64,000 nt of DNA from PALSA-607 sp036501485 (GCA_036501485.1 DASYAG010000022.1:1-64000), one strand, 5' to 3'; counted from the stretch's first letter, positions 16,836-25,089 are shown. A program made the numbers and translations. Notes: a model not told the origin generated them from the letters alone.

Positions 16836-17822
16836 TTAGCGGTCGACCAGCCTGTCTGTGTCCTCCGGGTAGCGAGCTCCTTCGACCACGATGTTCGCCG
16901 ACACGGTCGTGATCTCGTCGAGGTCCGCGGCGCCGAGTTCGAGATCGGCGGCGGCCAGGTTCTCCTCAAGTCGGGCGAGCTTGCGAGTGCCAGGAATGGG
17001 CGCGAGCCATGGCTGCCGAGCAAGCAGCCACGCGAGCGCAACCTGGGCCGTGGTGGCGTCGAGCCGGGCAGCGATCCGGGCGAGCAGATCGACGACCGCT
17101 TGGTTGGTAGCACGCGCGTCGGCGGCGAACCGCGGCAGCCCGTTGCGCATATCGCCGGCTTCGAACGTTGTGGTCGTGTCAATCGTGCCTGTGAGGAATC
17201 CCCTGCCCAGCGGGCTGAACGGCACGAACCCGATGCCGAGCTCAGACAACGTCGGGATGATCTCGAGCTCCGGTGCTCGCCACCAGACGGAGTATTCCGA
17301 TTGCAGTGCCGTGACCGGTTGCACGGCGTGCGCGCGCCTAATGGTTTTGGGCGCAGCCTCTGACAGGCCAAAGTGCCGCACCTTGCCGGCCTCGATCAGT
17401 TCGCGTACAGCGCCCGCAGTGTCTTCGATCGGGACGGCGGGGTCGACGCGGTGTTGGTACAGCAGGTCGATGCGGTCAGTGCGCAGACGCTGCAAAGACC
17501 CCTCGACCGCCGCCTTGAGATGCACGGGGCTGCTCGAGAGACCCGTCTGCTTGCCGTCGTCGTCATACGCCCAGCCGAACTTGGTGGCGATGACGACGCT
17601 GTCGCGGACCGGCGCGAGAGCCTCGCCGACGATTTCCTCGTTCACGAACGGGCCGTACACCTCGGCGGTATCGAATAAGGTGACGCCCCGCTCGACCGCA
17701 GCTCGGATCAACTCGACGCCGTCTTGCCGGGTCGGCATCGGCAGGTACACCCCGCTCAGGCCCATGCAGCCGTAGCCGATGGCCGAGACTTGCAGTCCCT
17801 GGCCGAGTGTTCTCATCTGCAT
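16836..17822 (-). CDS. Aldo/keto reductase
   Basis: 328 residues. ATG at 17822 has GGAGG at 7 bp, which decides the start over upstream in-frame codons. AKR signatures: VTLFDTAEVYGPFVNEEIVGEAL contains the catalytic Asp and Tyr, VIATKFGW the Lys, and LLYQHRVDPAVPIEDT carries a His. FVPFSPLGRGFLTG and PIPGTRKLARLEENLAA bind NADPH. It belongs to the AKR11/AKR13 type common in actinobacteria. Substrate cannot be predicted. It converges on the dapE operon and is divergent from the first LOG gene. Confidence 0.9.
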   Translation of the reverse strand: MQMRTLGQGLQVSAIGYGCMGLSGVYLPMPTRQDGVELIRAAVERGVTLFDTAEVYGPFVNEEIVGEALAPVRDSVVIATKFGWAYDDDGKQTGLSSSPVHLKAAVEGSLQRLRTDRIDLLYQHRVDPAVPIEDTAGAVRELIEAGKVRHFGLSEAAPKTIRRAHAVQPVTALQSEYSVWWRAPELEIIPTLSELGIGFVPFSPLGRGFLTGTIDTTTTFEAGDMRNGLPRFAADARATNQAVVDLLARIAARLDATTAQVALAWLLARQPWLAPIPGTRKLARLEENLAAADLELGAADLDEITTVSANIVVEGARYPEDTDRLVDR

Positions 17823-17893
17823 CGCGGAACCTCCATCGACGCTTCCCCGGCGGCTTCCGTCGACCGACGTCCTGGCCAGGTTAGCCTGCGGGT

Positions 17894-18679
17894 ATGACCG
17901 AATCGGATGCACCGACCCAGCACCCGTCTACGCCGCCGCCGGAGAAGAAGCGGGGGCCGGTAACGCTGCGCCGGGCGCAGGTGCAGACGACCACCACCGA
18001 CCAGCGCCTGCTCGACAACCGCGGGTCCTCCGACTGGGTCCACACCGACCCGTGGCGGGTGCTGCGCATCCAGTCCGAGTTCGTTGAAGGCTTCGGGCTG
18101 CTCGCAGAGCTCGGTGCCGCCGTGTCGGTGTTCGGCTCTGCGCGCACGCACATCGACAACCCGAACTATGCGGCCGCCGAGCGGCTCGGCGCTGCGCTGG
18201 CGCGCGCGGGCTACGCGGTCATCACGGGCGGCGGCCCGGGCATCATGGAAGCCGCGAACAAAGGCACCAGTGAAGCGGGCGGCGTCTCGGTCGGGCTCGG
18301 TATCGAGCTGCCCTTCGAGCAACAGCTCAACGACTGGGTCGACATCGGCATCCAGTTCCGCTACTTCTTCGCGCGCAAGACGATGTTCGTGAAATACGCG
18401 CAGGCGTTCGTCGTCTTCCCCGGCGGCTTCGGCACTTTGGACGAACTGTTCGAGTCGCTCACCTTGGTGCAGACACGTAAGGTCACGTCTTTCCCCGTCG
18501 TCTTATACAACTCGGCGTACTGGAATGGTCTGCTCACCTGGATGCGTGATGTCCTCGTTCCGGCCGGCACGATCAATGCCTCCGACATCGACATCCTGCA
18601 TGTCACTGACGACATCGACGAGATCGTCAGTCTGATCGAGCGAGCCGAGGCCAGCCGCTATCGAACCCCGACGCCGTGA
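17894..18679 (+). CDS. LOG-family protein (TIGR00730), long form
   Basis: 261 residues. A polar N-terminal extension of ~70 residues precedes the Rossmann-like lysine-decarboxylase-family fold: VSVFGSARTHIDNPNY, VITGGGPGIMEAANKGTSEAGG and FVVFPGGFGTLDELFESLTLVQ. The PGGxGTxxE motif is that of cytokinin riboside 5'-monophosphate phosphoribohydrolases; LOG enzymes release free base from nucleoside monophosphate. In M. tuberculosis a single LOG gene (Rv1205) occupies this place after dapE. Here two differ in length, and the precise substrate of this one is open. Confidence 0.86.
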   Translation: MTESDAPTQHPSTPPPEKKRGPVTLRRAQVQTTTTDQRLLDNRGSSDWVHTDPWRVLRIQSEFVEGFGLLAELGAAVSVFGSARTHIDNPNYAAAERLGAALARAGYAVITGGGPGIMEAANKGTSEAGGVSVGLGIELPFEQQLNDWVDIGIQFRYFFARKTMFVKYAQAFVVFPGGFGTLDELFESLTLVQTRKVTSFPVVLYNSAYWNGLLTWMRDVLVPAGTINASDIDILHVTDDIDEIVSLIERAEASRYRTPTP

Positions 18680-18701
18680 CGCGGGCAACTGCCGATCTAT
18701 T

Positions 18702-18730
18702 GGCGAGTAACCCATGGTGAGTGACCTATG
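18702..18730 (+). repeat. Near-duplicated start context before the second LOG gene
   Basis: GGCGAGTAACCCATG (18702-18716) and GGTGAGTGACCTATG (18716-18730) are 12 of 15 identical. Each has a GAG-type ribosome site and an ATG; only the second ATG (18728) is in frame with the gene. Confidence 0.65.
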
Positions 18731-19315
18731 ACGACGATCTGCGTCTACTGCGCGTCGAGCGAGCGCATTGATCCGCGCTACATCGAGCTCGCGACGCAAG
18801 TCGGCACCGAGATCGCGCGCCGCGGCTACGGTCTGGTGTCCGGCGGCGGCAGCGTCTCGTGCATGGGCGCGGTCGCTCGTGCGGTTCGGGCCGGCGGCGG
18901 GCACACGACGGGGGTGATCCCGCAGGCCCTCGTCGACATGGAGGTGGCGGACGGCGACGCTGACGAGCTCGTCGTGACCCGAGATCTGCGCGAACGCAAA
19001 GGCGAGATGGACACCCAGTCAGACGGATTCCTGGCGTTGCCGGGTGGTCTCGGCACCCTCGATGAGATCTTCGAGATCTGGGTATCGCGGACGCTCGGCA
19101 TGCACGACAAGCCTCTCGTCGTCCTTGATCCTGATGGTGTGTTCGCGATGATGCGTGCGCAGGTCGACGATCTGGTGCTGCGTGGGTTCGCGCGACCTGC
19201 CGTACGCGACGCGATCCAATGGGCAACAGAAGTCGGCGAAGCGTTCGACCTGCTCGCAGCCCAGCAAATAACCATCGTGCCGACGGCCGGTGAAGTTCTG
19301 GAGTCAGATCCGTGA
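18728..19315 (+). CDS. LOG-family protein (TIGR00730), short form
   Basis: 195 residues. It starts directly with the Rossmann strand (TTICVYCASSERIDPRY), then GYGLVSGGGSVSCMGAVARA, RDLRERKGEMDTQSDGFLALPG and GGLGTLDEIFEIWVSRTLG. This matches the compact LOG phosphoribohydrolase type closest to Rv1205 and plant LOG. The typical GGGxxGxMG motif reads GGGSVSCMG. The stop overlaps the following GTG (GTGA). Probable role: nucleotide 5'-monophosphate phosphoribohydrolase. Confidence 0.88.
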   Translation: MTTICVYCASSERIDPRYIELATQVGTEIARRGYGLVSGGGSVSCMGAVARAVRAGGGHTTGVIPQALVDMEVADGDADELVVTRDLRERKGEMDTQSDGFLALPGGLGTLDEIFEIWVSRTLGMHDKPLVVLDPDGVFAMMRAQVDDLVLRGFARPAVRDAIQWATEVGEAFDLLAAQQITIVPTAGEVLESDP

Positions 19316-19881
19316 CAGACGTTCCGCTGCAACAGCGCCTAAATTCGCTGCCTGCGCTGGAGAATACCGAGCTACTCGCTGAGCCGGTGGTGACTGCATT
19401 GCGCGCACTGCCACCCGAGTTGGCTGCCGCAATCACGGTAGCCGAGATCGATCCCGCTCTCGCGGACACCGCCGCATTCTGCGAGCGTTATGGCGTGCTT
19501 GCCGAAGAATCGGCCAACTGCGTTGTTGTCGCCGGTCGTCGCGGTGAGGTGACAATGATGGCCGCGTGTGTGGTGCTCGCCACGACACGGGCGGACGTGA
19601 ACGGACTCGTTCGCCGCACACTCGGCGCCAAGAAAATCTCCTTCGCTTCGATGGACGTCGCGGTTTCGGAATCCGCGATGGAGTACGGCGGCATCACGCC
19701 GATCGGCCTGCCTGAAGACTGGCCAATCTTCATCGACCGCGCGGTGGTTGACGCGGGCGACGTCGTGGTGGGCAGTGGGGTGCGCCGCTCGAAGATCGTG
19801 GTCGCCGGCTCGACGCTGGCCAGGTTGCCGAATGCCATCGTGCTCGACGGTCTCGGCGTCGAGGCGTCGCAGGGTGCCTGA
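19312..19881 (+). CDS. YbaK / prolyl-tRNA synthetase-associated domain protein
   Basis: 189 residues, GTG start in a GTGA overlap. The C-terminal ~150 residues have the YbaK/INS fold used for deacylation of mischarged tRNA: NCVVVAGRRGEVTMMAACVVLATTRADV, RRTLGAKKISFASMD and MEYGGITPIGLPEDWPIFIDRAVV. It is probably an aminoacyl-tRNA editing hydrolase acting in trans, though several actinobacterial members have unknown specificity. The ~50 N-terminal residues are extra. Coupled with the LOG gene before it and the methyltransferase after it. Confidence 0.83.
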   Translation: MTDVPLQQRLNSLPALENTELLAEPVVTALRALPPELAAAITVAEIDPALADTAAFCERYGVLAEESANCVVVAGRRGEVTMMAACVVLATTRADVNGLVRRTLGAKKISFASMDVAVSESAMEYGGITPIGLPEDWPIFIDRAVVDAGDVVVGSGVRRSKIVVAGSTLARLPNAIVLDGLGVEASQGA

Positions 19882-20602
19882 CGCGGTCTTCGCTGACCCG
19901 CTGCTCGCGGCCGTCTATGACGCCTTTGACGGCGACCGCGGCGACCTGACTGCCTACCTCGAGATCGCCGATGAGTTAGCGGCAGACCGGGTGCTCGACA
20001 TCGGTTGCGGTACAGGGTCCCTAGCGGTTCTGCTGGCGGCGACCGGTCGCGATGTCGTTGGTGTCGACCCGGCCGAGGCGTCGCTCTCGATCGCGAAGTC
20101 GAAGGACCCAGCAGCAAAAGTCACCTGGATCTGTGGCGATGCTGCGGCGGTGCCAATGTTCGGTGCCGATCTCGTGGTGATGACGGGCAATGTGGCGCAG
20201 GTCTTCTTGGCCGATGATGAGTGGACGCAGTGCTTGCGGAACATCCACGCCGCGCTGCGCCCCAGCGGTTACCTCGTGTTCGAGGCCAGGCGTACCGAAC
20301 GCCGGGTCTGGGAGGAGTGGGCTGCCGATACGGATCCCGTCACCGTTGATGTTCGCGGAACGGGACTTGTGCAGCAGCGGCGTGAGGTCACCGAGGTGCG
20401 GCTGCCTTTCGTTTCCTTCCACTACGCCTACACGTTCCTGTCGGACGGCAGTGTCGTGACCTCAGACTCGACGTTGCGATTTCGCGACCGCGAGGAGCTT
20501 GAGACGACCCTGGTTGCCAACGGCTTTCGCGTGCTCGACGTGCGAGAAGCACCTGATCGCCCGGGTCGCGAATGGGTTTTTGTCTGTGAGCGGACGACCT
20601 GA
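19874..20602 (+). CDS. Class I SAM-dependent methyltransferase
   Basis: 242 residues from GTG 19874, overlapping the previous gene by 8 bp. The SAM site is VLDIGCGTGSLAVLLA, followed by VVGVDPAEASLSIAK, ICGDAAAVPMFGADLVVMTGNVAQVF and the motif LRPSGYLVFEARR. The C-terminal half has an antiparallel sheet region (SFHYAYTFLSDGSVVTSDSTLRFRDREEL). It is a Methyltransf_25/11-type enzyme; the substrate is unknown. Its TGA abuts the complementary TGA of the ArsR gene (TGATCA). Confidence 0.87.
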   Translation: MPDAVFADPLLAAVYDAFDGDRGDLTAYLEIADELAADRVLDIGCGTGSLAVLLAATGRDVVGVDPAEASLSIAKSKDPAAKVTWICGDAAAVPMFGADLVVMTGNVAQVFLADDEWTQCLRNIHAALRPSGYLVFEARRTERRVWEEWAADTDPVTVDVRGTGLVQQRREVTEVRLPFVSFHYAYTFLSDGSVVTSDSTLRFRDREELETTLVANGFRVLDVREAPDRPGREWVFVCERTT

Positions 20603-20941
20603 TCAGTTCGTCGTGTCTGGGCGTTCCGCGCGGGCCTTCAAGTCGGCGAGTCTGGAGTCCCATTGCGCGGCGAGTGACGACAGCCACTCGGCAGTCTCCG
20701 ACAGCGGCGCGGACTGCACCTGGAACAGCACTTCGCGTCCGGCTTTTGCGGAGCGAACCAGGCCGGAACCCTGCAGGACGCCGAGGTGTTTGAGCACCAT
20801 CTGGCGGCTGATCGGCAACTGCCGTGACAGCACTGAAGCGCTGGCCGCCGGATAAGCGGCCAGCACCTCGAGTACCTGTCGACGCGTCGGGTCGGCGAGT
20901 GCGCCGAGGACGGTTTCTACCTTCATCGCGGTCGTTGGCAT
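20603..20941 (-). CDS. ArsR-family transcriptional regulator
   Basis: 112 residues, start MPTTAMKVETVLGALADPTRRQ at 20941 (MKVETV at 20926 is an alternative). Winged helix: LGALADPTRRQVLEVLAAYPAASASVLSRQLPISRQMVLKHLGVLQGSGLV, then the wing AKAGREVLFQVQ. No metal-binding cysteines, so it belongs to the group paired with SRPBCC/AHSA1 proteins. It follows the SRPBCC gene by 13 bp and is probably autoregulated through the repeats at 21411-21468. Confidence 0.9.
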   Translation of the reverse strand: MPTTAMKVETVLGALADPTRRQVLEVLAAYPAASASVLSRQLPISRQMVLKHLGVLQGSGLVRSAKAGREVLFQVQSAPLSETAEWLSSLAAQWDSRLADLKARAERPDTTN

Positions 20942-20954
20942 CGCAGTCGGCGGG

Positions 20955-21386
20955 TCAGTCTTCCGCTTGCGTACGCAGCGCCTCGAGCTGTTGGGTCCAC
21001 CCGTCGGAGTTCGATTCGATGCCTTGAGCCTTGACGGCATCGGGTGCGTCGAGGTTCGCGAAGCCGCTCTCGACCACGGACACGGACACGCCGTTGTCGG
21101 TCGGCGTCACCGTGAACTCGATCAGCGTCGTACGGCCGGGCGCGAGCTCGTCGCCGGGGTAGGTAGGCGCCCAGCGAAACGCCGCGTAGGTCATGGGCCG
21201 TAGTTCGACGACCTCGACGGGGAAGCGTCCCCACTTCTCCGATTCGCGGACGACGACAGCTCCGGCTGTGCGGTCGCCCTTGACGGGTGTGTCGCTTGGC
21301 GCCCACCAGCCCGGCTCGGTGACGAGATCCCACACCCGCTCGAGGGGCGCGTTGATGGCGATGCTGCGTTCGATCGTGTCCTGCAT
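20955..21386 (-). CDS. SRPBCC (AHSA1-like) protein
   Basis: 143 residues; ATG 21386 with GAGGAG at good distance. The START/Bet v1-like fold begins DTIERSIAINAPLERVWDLVTEPGWWAPSD and ends with a long helix (GIESNSDGWTQQLEALRTQ), as in AHSA1-type ligand-binding proteins. No catalytic function can be read. It forms an operon with an ArsR regulator, a common actinobacterial and proteobacterial pairing in which the SRPBCC protein is the effector. Confidence 0.87.
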   Translation of the reverse strand: MQDTIERSIAINAPLERVWDLVTEPGWWAPSDTPVKGDRTAGAVVVRESEKWGRFPVEVVELRPMTYAAFRWAPTYPGDELAPGRTTLIEFTVTPTDNGVSVSVVESGFANLDAPDAVKAQGIESNSDGWTQQLEALRTQAED

Positions 21387-21410
21387 GGTGGCTCCTCAGT
21401 CGCTGACAAC

Positions 21411-21468
21411 TTGTGCAACCACAGAGTTGCACCTCTGTCCACCAAATTGCAACCCCAAGGTTGCACAA
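21411..21468. promoter_or_regulatory. Operator-like repeat cluster upstream of SRPBCC-arsR
   Basis: TTGTGCAACC (21411-21420) and GGTTGCACAA (21459-21468) form a perfect 10-bp inverted repeat 38 bp apart. Between them are ACAGAG-TTGCAC-CTCTGT (21421-21438, 6-bp perfect arms) and AATTGCAACC (21446-21453 region). Four copies of a TTGCA/TGCAA core lie within 58 bp, 25-80 bp before the SRPBCC start. The position suits an ArsR-type autoregulatory operator. Confidence 0.7.
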
Positions 21469-21542
21469 ACTCCTGGAGACCAATGCTCGGGCGGGACGGC
21501 GGGTGGGTTGCGCATCGGCAGGGACTTAAGGTCCAGCCGACG

Positions 21543-22406
21543 TCAGGCGAGGGCGCGGCGGGCGGCAGCCGGGCGCCGGTAGCCACGCATCGACGCGATC
21601 ATGTCGAGTGCCTGTCGGGTCTCGCGGACCTGGTGCGCGCGGAACACCCGTGCACCCTGCCACGCGGCGACCGCGGTAGCCGCGAGCGTTCCGGTCAGGC
21701 GCTCGCCGGTCGGCAGGTCGAGCGTCTCGCCAATGAACTTCTTGTTCGACAGCGCGACGAGTACCGGCCAACCCGTCGCGACCAACTCGTCGAGCCGGCG
21801 GCTCACTTCGAGCGAGTGCCGGGTGTTCTTGCCGAAGTCGTGCGCTGGGTCGATCAGGATGCCGTCGGCCCGCACACCGACCGCCACGGCTCGCTGCGCC
21901 AATCGGGTCACGGTGTCGATGACATCGCGCACGACGTCTTCGTAACTCACCCGGTGCGGATCCGTGCGCGGCGGCAGTCCGCCCGCATGCGAACACACCA
22001 AGCCGATACCGGCGGCCGCCGCAACCTCCGCTAGCCCGGGTTCATGGCCACCCCACGCATCGTTGAGCAGGTCGGCACCCGCGGCAGCGACCGAGCGGCC
22101 GACCTCGGCACGCCAGGTGTCGACGCTAATAACCAGCGAAGGATGCTTTTTCCTTACCAGCGCGACGAAATCGGCGACGCGCTCGATCTCCTCGGCAGTG
22201 TCGACGTCCGGCCCCGGCCCGGCCTTGACCCCGCCGATGTCGACGATGTCCGCGCCCTCGGCGATCGCGCGGTCGACGGCCGCAAGTGCTGCCTCAGTCG
22301 CGAATGTCGCGCCCTGATCGAAGAATGAGTCGGGCGTGCGATTGATGATGGCCATGACGGCGAACTCGTTGTCGCCGAACTCGCGCTGACCCAGTCGCAA
22401 CGGCAT
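21543..22406 (-). CDS. folP2: FolP2-type dihydropteroate synthase homologue
   Basis: 287 residues with a TIM-barrel DHPS layout: VMAIINRTPDSFFDQGATF, VDIGGVKAGPGPDVDTAEE, ISVDTWRAEVGRSVAAAGADLLNDAWGG and LIDPAHDFGKNTRHSLEV. Canonical DHPS has N-V-TPDSFSDGG and GGESTRPG; here the second reads GGVKAGPG, exactly the variant in M. tuberculosis FolP2 (Rv1207), which is reported not to act as DHPS. It lies in the same neighbourhood (LOG, DivIVA-like, tag). The function is therefore open; folate synthesis is not assumed. Confidence 0.88.
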   Translation of the reverse strand: MPLRLGQREFGDNEFAVMAIINRTPDSFFDQGATFATEAALAAVDRAIAEGADIVDIGGVKAGPGPDVDTAEEIERVADFVALVRKKHPSLVISVDTWRAEVGRSVAAAGADLLNDAWGGHEPGLAEVAAAAGIGLVCSHAGGLPPRTDPHRVSYEDVVRDVIDTVTRLAQRAVAVGVRADGILIDPAHDFGKNTRHSLEVSRRLDELVATGWPVLVALSNKKFIGETLDLPTGERLTGTLAATAVAAWQGARVFRAHQVRETRQALDMIASMRGYRRPAAARRALA

Positions 22407-22483
22407 TGGCTCTCCAGCGATCTCCTGTGCTCAGACGGGGTGCCTGCCATCCTCCGGTCCGCCAGGCATGGCACGATCGGGGG

Positions 22484-23137
22484 GTGCCCCTTCTGTTCGG
22501 GATTCTGGTCTCTGCCGGAGTCATCTTCGCGATCTTCGCCGTCACTGTTGGCCGTGGCGGTTCGATGACGCAGTTCCAACCTGACTGGCCGGGGCGACCG
22601 CTGCCACCAGACCGTCCCGTTCGCGCGTCGGATCTCGCTGACGCCAAGTTCAGCGTCGCCTTTCGCGGCTACCGGATGGCCGAGGTCGACGAGGCCCTGG
22701 ATCGGCTCGCCGTCGAGATCGCGCAGCGCGATGAGCGGATCCAGCAGCTGACCGGCCAGCCGTTCGACGCCGATCCGCCCGCGGTCACCGTGGTGCCCGC
22801 AGCCGGCGAGCCGGCGGCGTACGAGTCCGAGGCCTATGACCCCGCTCTCTACCGACCCGACGACACTGCGGTCTATCAACCCGTCGCCCCGTACGACCCG
22901 AACGCAAATCCGTACGCGTACGAGCCCAACCCGTACGCCCCTGTACCGAACGACGCCGGCCCCTACGACCCGAGCGTCTATCAGCCGCCGCAGCCAGACC
23001 CGGCACCGCCAGTCGAGCCGCAGGCCTATCAACCGCACGGTTACCCTCCCGGCGTCCTCGATGGTGGCGGGCACCCGACCCAACCGATCGCGCCGGTGCC
23101 AGATCCAAGCAGCGCCGACTACGGCACAGAGGGCTAG
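22484..23137 (+). CDS. DivIVA-domain (DivI1A) membrane-anchored protein
   Basis: 217 residues from GTG 22484 (GGGGG upstream). One N-terminal membrane helix (LLFGILVSAGVIFAIFAVTV) is followed by the short DivIVA-type motif ADAKFSVAFRGYRMAEVDEALDRLAVEIAQRDERI (about 50-85), then a long Tyr/Pro/Asp-rich tail with repeated YxPxxPYxxxPN-like units and no predicted fold. It corresponds to M. tuberculosis Rv1209, also beside folP2. A role at the membrane in cell-envelope organisation is plausible from the domain, not demonstrated. Divergent from folP2. Confidence 0.83.
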   Translation: MPLLFGILVSAGVIFAIFAVTVGRGGSMTQFQPDWPGRPLPPDRPVRASDLADAKFSVAFRGYRMAEVDEALDRLAVEIAQRDERIQQLTGQPFDADPPAVTVVPAAGEPAAYESEAYDPALYRPDDTAVYQPVAPYDPNANPYAYEPNPYAPVPNDAGPYDPSVYQPPQPDPAPPVEPQAYQPHGYPPGVLDGGGHPTQPIAPVPDPSSADYGTEG

Positions 23138-23144
23138 TACCGCC

Positions 23145-23606
23145 GTGGCCGAACTGGTCGCATCGGCCGACGTCGATGCCAGTGTCGAGCGGGTCTGGGC
23201 GGCGTTGACCGACTGGGAAACCCACGGCGACTGGATGGTCGCGACGACCGTGCAACGCACAACCGGCGATACGGACGGCGTCGGCGCGGGCATCGAGGGC
23301 ATCACCAAGCTCGGCCCGTTTGCTGTTCACGACACGATGACGTTCTCGCAGTGGCAGCCGCCGCCGGCGAATCCGGCGCGCTGCGTCGTCGAGCACACCG
23401 GCAAGCTGGTCCGCGGCGCCGGTGCCTTTGAGGTCGAAGACATCGGCGATGGCCGTTCGCGCGTCGTCTGGTCGGAGTGGGTGCAACTCCCGCTCGGCTT
23501 GCTCGGCGAGACGGGTTGGCTCATGGTTCGGCCAGTCGTCGCGATGTTCCTTCGGCTGTCGCTGCGCCGGCTCGCGACGCTTGTCGAAGCGAGTGAGAAA
23601 TCGTGA
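23145..23606 (+). CDS. SRPBCC-family (CoxG-like) protein
   Basis: 153 residues, GTG 23145, 7 bp after the DivIVA-like gene. The Bet v1-like fold has ELVASADVDASVERVWAALTDWETHGDWM and a terminal amphipathic helix (AMFLRLSLRRLATLVEASE). Actinobacterial members are annotated as polyketide cyclase or CoxG-like without proven function. The stop overlaps the tag GTG (GTGA), so it is probably cotranscribed with tag. Confidence 0.84.
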   Translation: MAELVASADVDASVERVWAALTDWETHGDWMVATTVQRTTGDTDGVGAGIEGITKLGPFAVHDTMTFSQWQPPPANPARCVVEHTGKLVRGAGAFEVEDIGDGRSRVVWSEWVQLPLGLLGETGWLMVRPVVAMFLRLSLRRLATLVEASEKS

Positions 23607-24175
23607 CCGCAGTTGTCGGACCCGACGGCCGCCGCCGGTGTAACTGGGCGCACAGTGCTCCCGAATACATCGAGTACCACGACACCGAGTGGGGTCGCGC
23701 AGTTCACGGCGACGACGCGATGTTCGAGCGACTGGTGCTCGAGGCCTTTCAATCCGGGTTGTCGTTCATCACGATCTTGCGCAAGCGGGCAAACTTCCGG
23801 TCAGCGTTTGCGGGATTCTCGATCGAGGCGGTCGCGCAGTTCGATGAGGCTGACGCGCAGCGGCTGATGTCAGATGCGGGCATCGTCCGCAACCGGGCAA
23901 AGATCGCGGCCAGCATGGCGAACGCGCGCGCCGCGATGGAGGTGCCGGAGGGTTTGTCCGAGCTGCTGTGGTCGTTCGCGCCGACCCGGCGGCGGGCCGC
24001 GCCGAAGAACAACGCCGACATCCCGGCTACTTCGCCGGAGTCGACCGCGATGGCGAAGGAGTTGAAGCGGCGCGGCTTTCAGTTCGTCGGGCCGACGACC
24101 GCGTACGCGCACATGCAGGCCACCGGCATCGTCAACGACCACCTGGCGACCTGCTACGTGCGCAAGCTGGTTTAG
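23603..24175 (+). CDS. tag: DNA-3-methyladenine glycosylase I
   Basis: 190 residues. RRRCNWAHSAPEYIEYHDTEWG carries the N-terminal zinc Cys/His and the substrate-contact Glu region. FERLVLEAFQSGLSFITILRKR is the helix-hairpin core. NDHLATCYVRKL supplies the C-terminal His and Cys of the zinc site. It removes 3-methyladenine from alkylated DNA in base-excision repair. M. tuberculosis tagA (Rv1210) sits in the same order after Rv1209. It converges with the crotonase gene, overlapping by 4 bp (TTAG). Confidence 0.94.
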   Translation: MTAVVGPDGRRRCNWAHSAPEYIEYHDTEWGRAVHGDDAMFERLVLEAFQSGLSFITILRKRANFRSAFAGFSIEAVAQFDEADAQRLMSDAGIVRNRAKIAASMANARAAMEVPEGLSELLWSFAPTRRRAAPKNNADIPATSPESTAMAKELKRRGFQFVGPTTAYAHMQATGIVNDHLATCYVRKLV

Positions 24176-24981
24176 CGGCCGCGGAAGACCGGCGGCCGCT
24201 TCTCCAGAAACGCACGCACTGCGTCCGCGTGGTCCTCCGTCGTGCCGGCGAGTGTTTGCATGCCAGCCTCCATGTCGAGGGCGTCGGGCAGGCCGTGCGC
24301 GGCCGAGTAGGCGAGTGCTTGTTTGGTGGCGCCGAATGCCACCGTCGGGCCGGCGGCGAGCTCGGCCGCAACCATCGCCGCACGCGCAGCCAGTCCGGCA
24401 CCGGGCACCACTTCGGTCGCCAGGCCAAGAGCCAGCGCATCGGCCGCCGTGATCGGGCGCCCGCGCAACAGCAAGTCCGTTGCTCGCCCGAAGCCGACCA
24501 ACCGCGGCAGCGTCCATGACAGCCCGGAGTCGACGGACAACCCGATGCCGGCGAACGCCAGGTAGAACACCGCGACGTCCGACACCAGCCGCAGATCACA
24601 CGCGAAGGCCATCGCCGCACCCGCACCTGCCGCCGTCCCGTTTACTGCTGCGATAACTGGCTTCGGCATCGTGGCCAGCGCCGTGACGATCGGGATGTAG
24701 TGGTCGTTCAAGGTCTCCCAGGCGGCGGTTGCGTCCGCCGACAGGGCGGCGGCGTGCTCCTTGAGGTCCTGGCCGACGCAGAACGTGCTGCCCGACCCGG
24801 TGAGCACCACCGCACGCACCGCTGGGTCGTCGGCGAGCCGGCTCAGCGCATCGCGTAATGCGGTCTTGGTTGCGGTGGAGAGGGCGCCGCGGTCACTGGC
24901 CATCGTGACCGTTCCCACGGCGTCCGCGATAGCCAGCTCTACCCCGTTGCGATGGCCCGCAGCGGCCGGGAATTCGGACAC
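24172..24981 (-). CDS. Enoyl-CoA hydratase/isomerase family, PaaG-like
   Basis: 269 residues; GTG 24981 has a perfect AAGGAGG. Crotonase fold: AVVLTGSGSTFCVGQDLKEH (first oxyanion-hole segment) and AAVNGTAAGAGAAMAFACDL (second). The hydratase Glu pair is absent: the region reads FAGIGLSVDSGLSWTLPRLVG, with Asp in the position used by PaaG-type isomerases. It is therefore more likely an isomerase than a hydratase. CoA substrate unknown. Divergent from DUF3117. Confidence 0.87.
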   Translation of the reverse strand: MSEFPAAAGHRNGVELAIADAVGTVTMASDRGALSTATKTALRDALSRLADDPAVRAVVLTGSGSTFCVGQDLKEHAAALSADATAAWETLNDHYIPIVTALATMPKPVIAAVNGTAAGAGAAMAFACDLRLVSDVAVFYLAFAGIGLSVDSGLSWTLPRLVGFGRATDLLLRGRPITAADALALGLATEVVPGAGLAARAAMVAAELAAGPTVAFGATKQALAYSAAHGLPDALDMEAGMQTLAGTTEDHADAVRAFLEKRPPVFRGR

Positions 24982-25089
24982 AGAACCTCCTTCGAACTGC
25001 CCTGGCCCGGACGGGGACGCCGCCGCGGTTTCCTTCTGGCCCCCTCTCTCCACGATAATCTTGGTTAAGACAGTGCGATGGGGTTCGGC

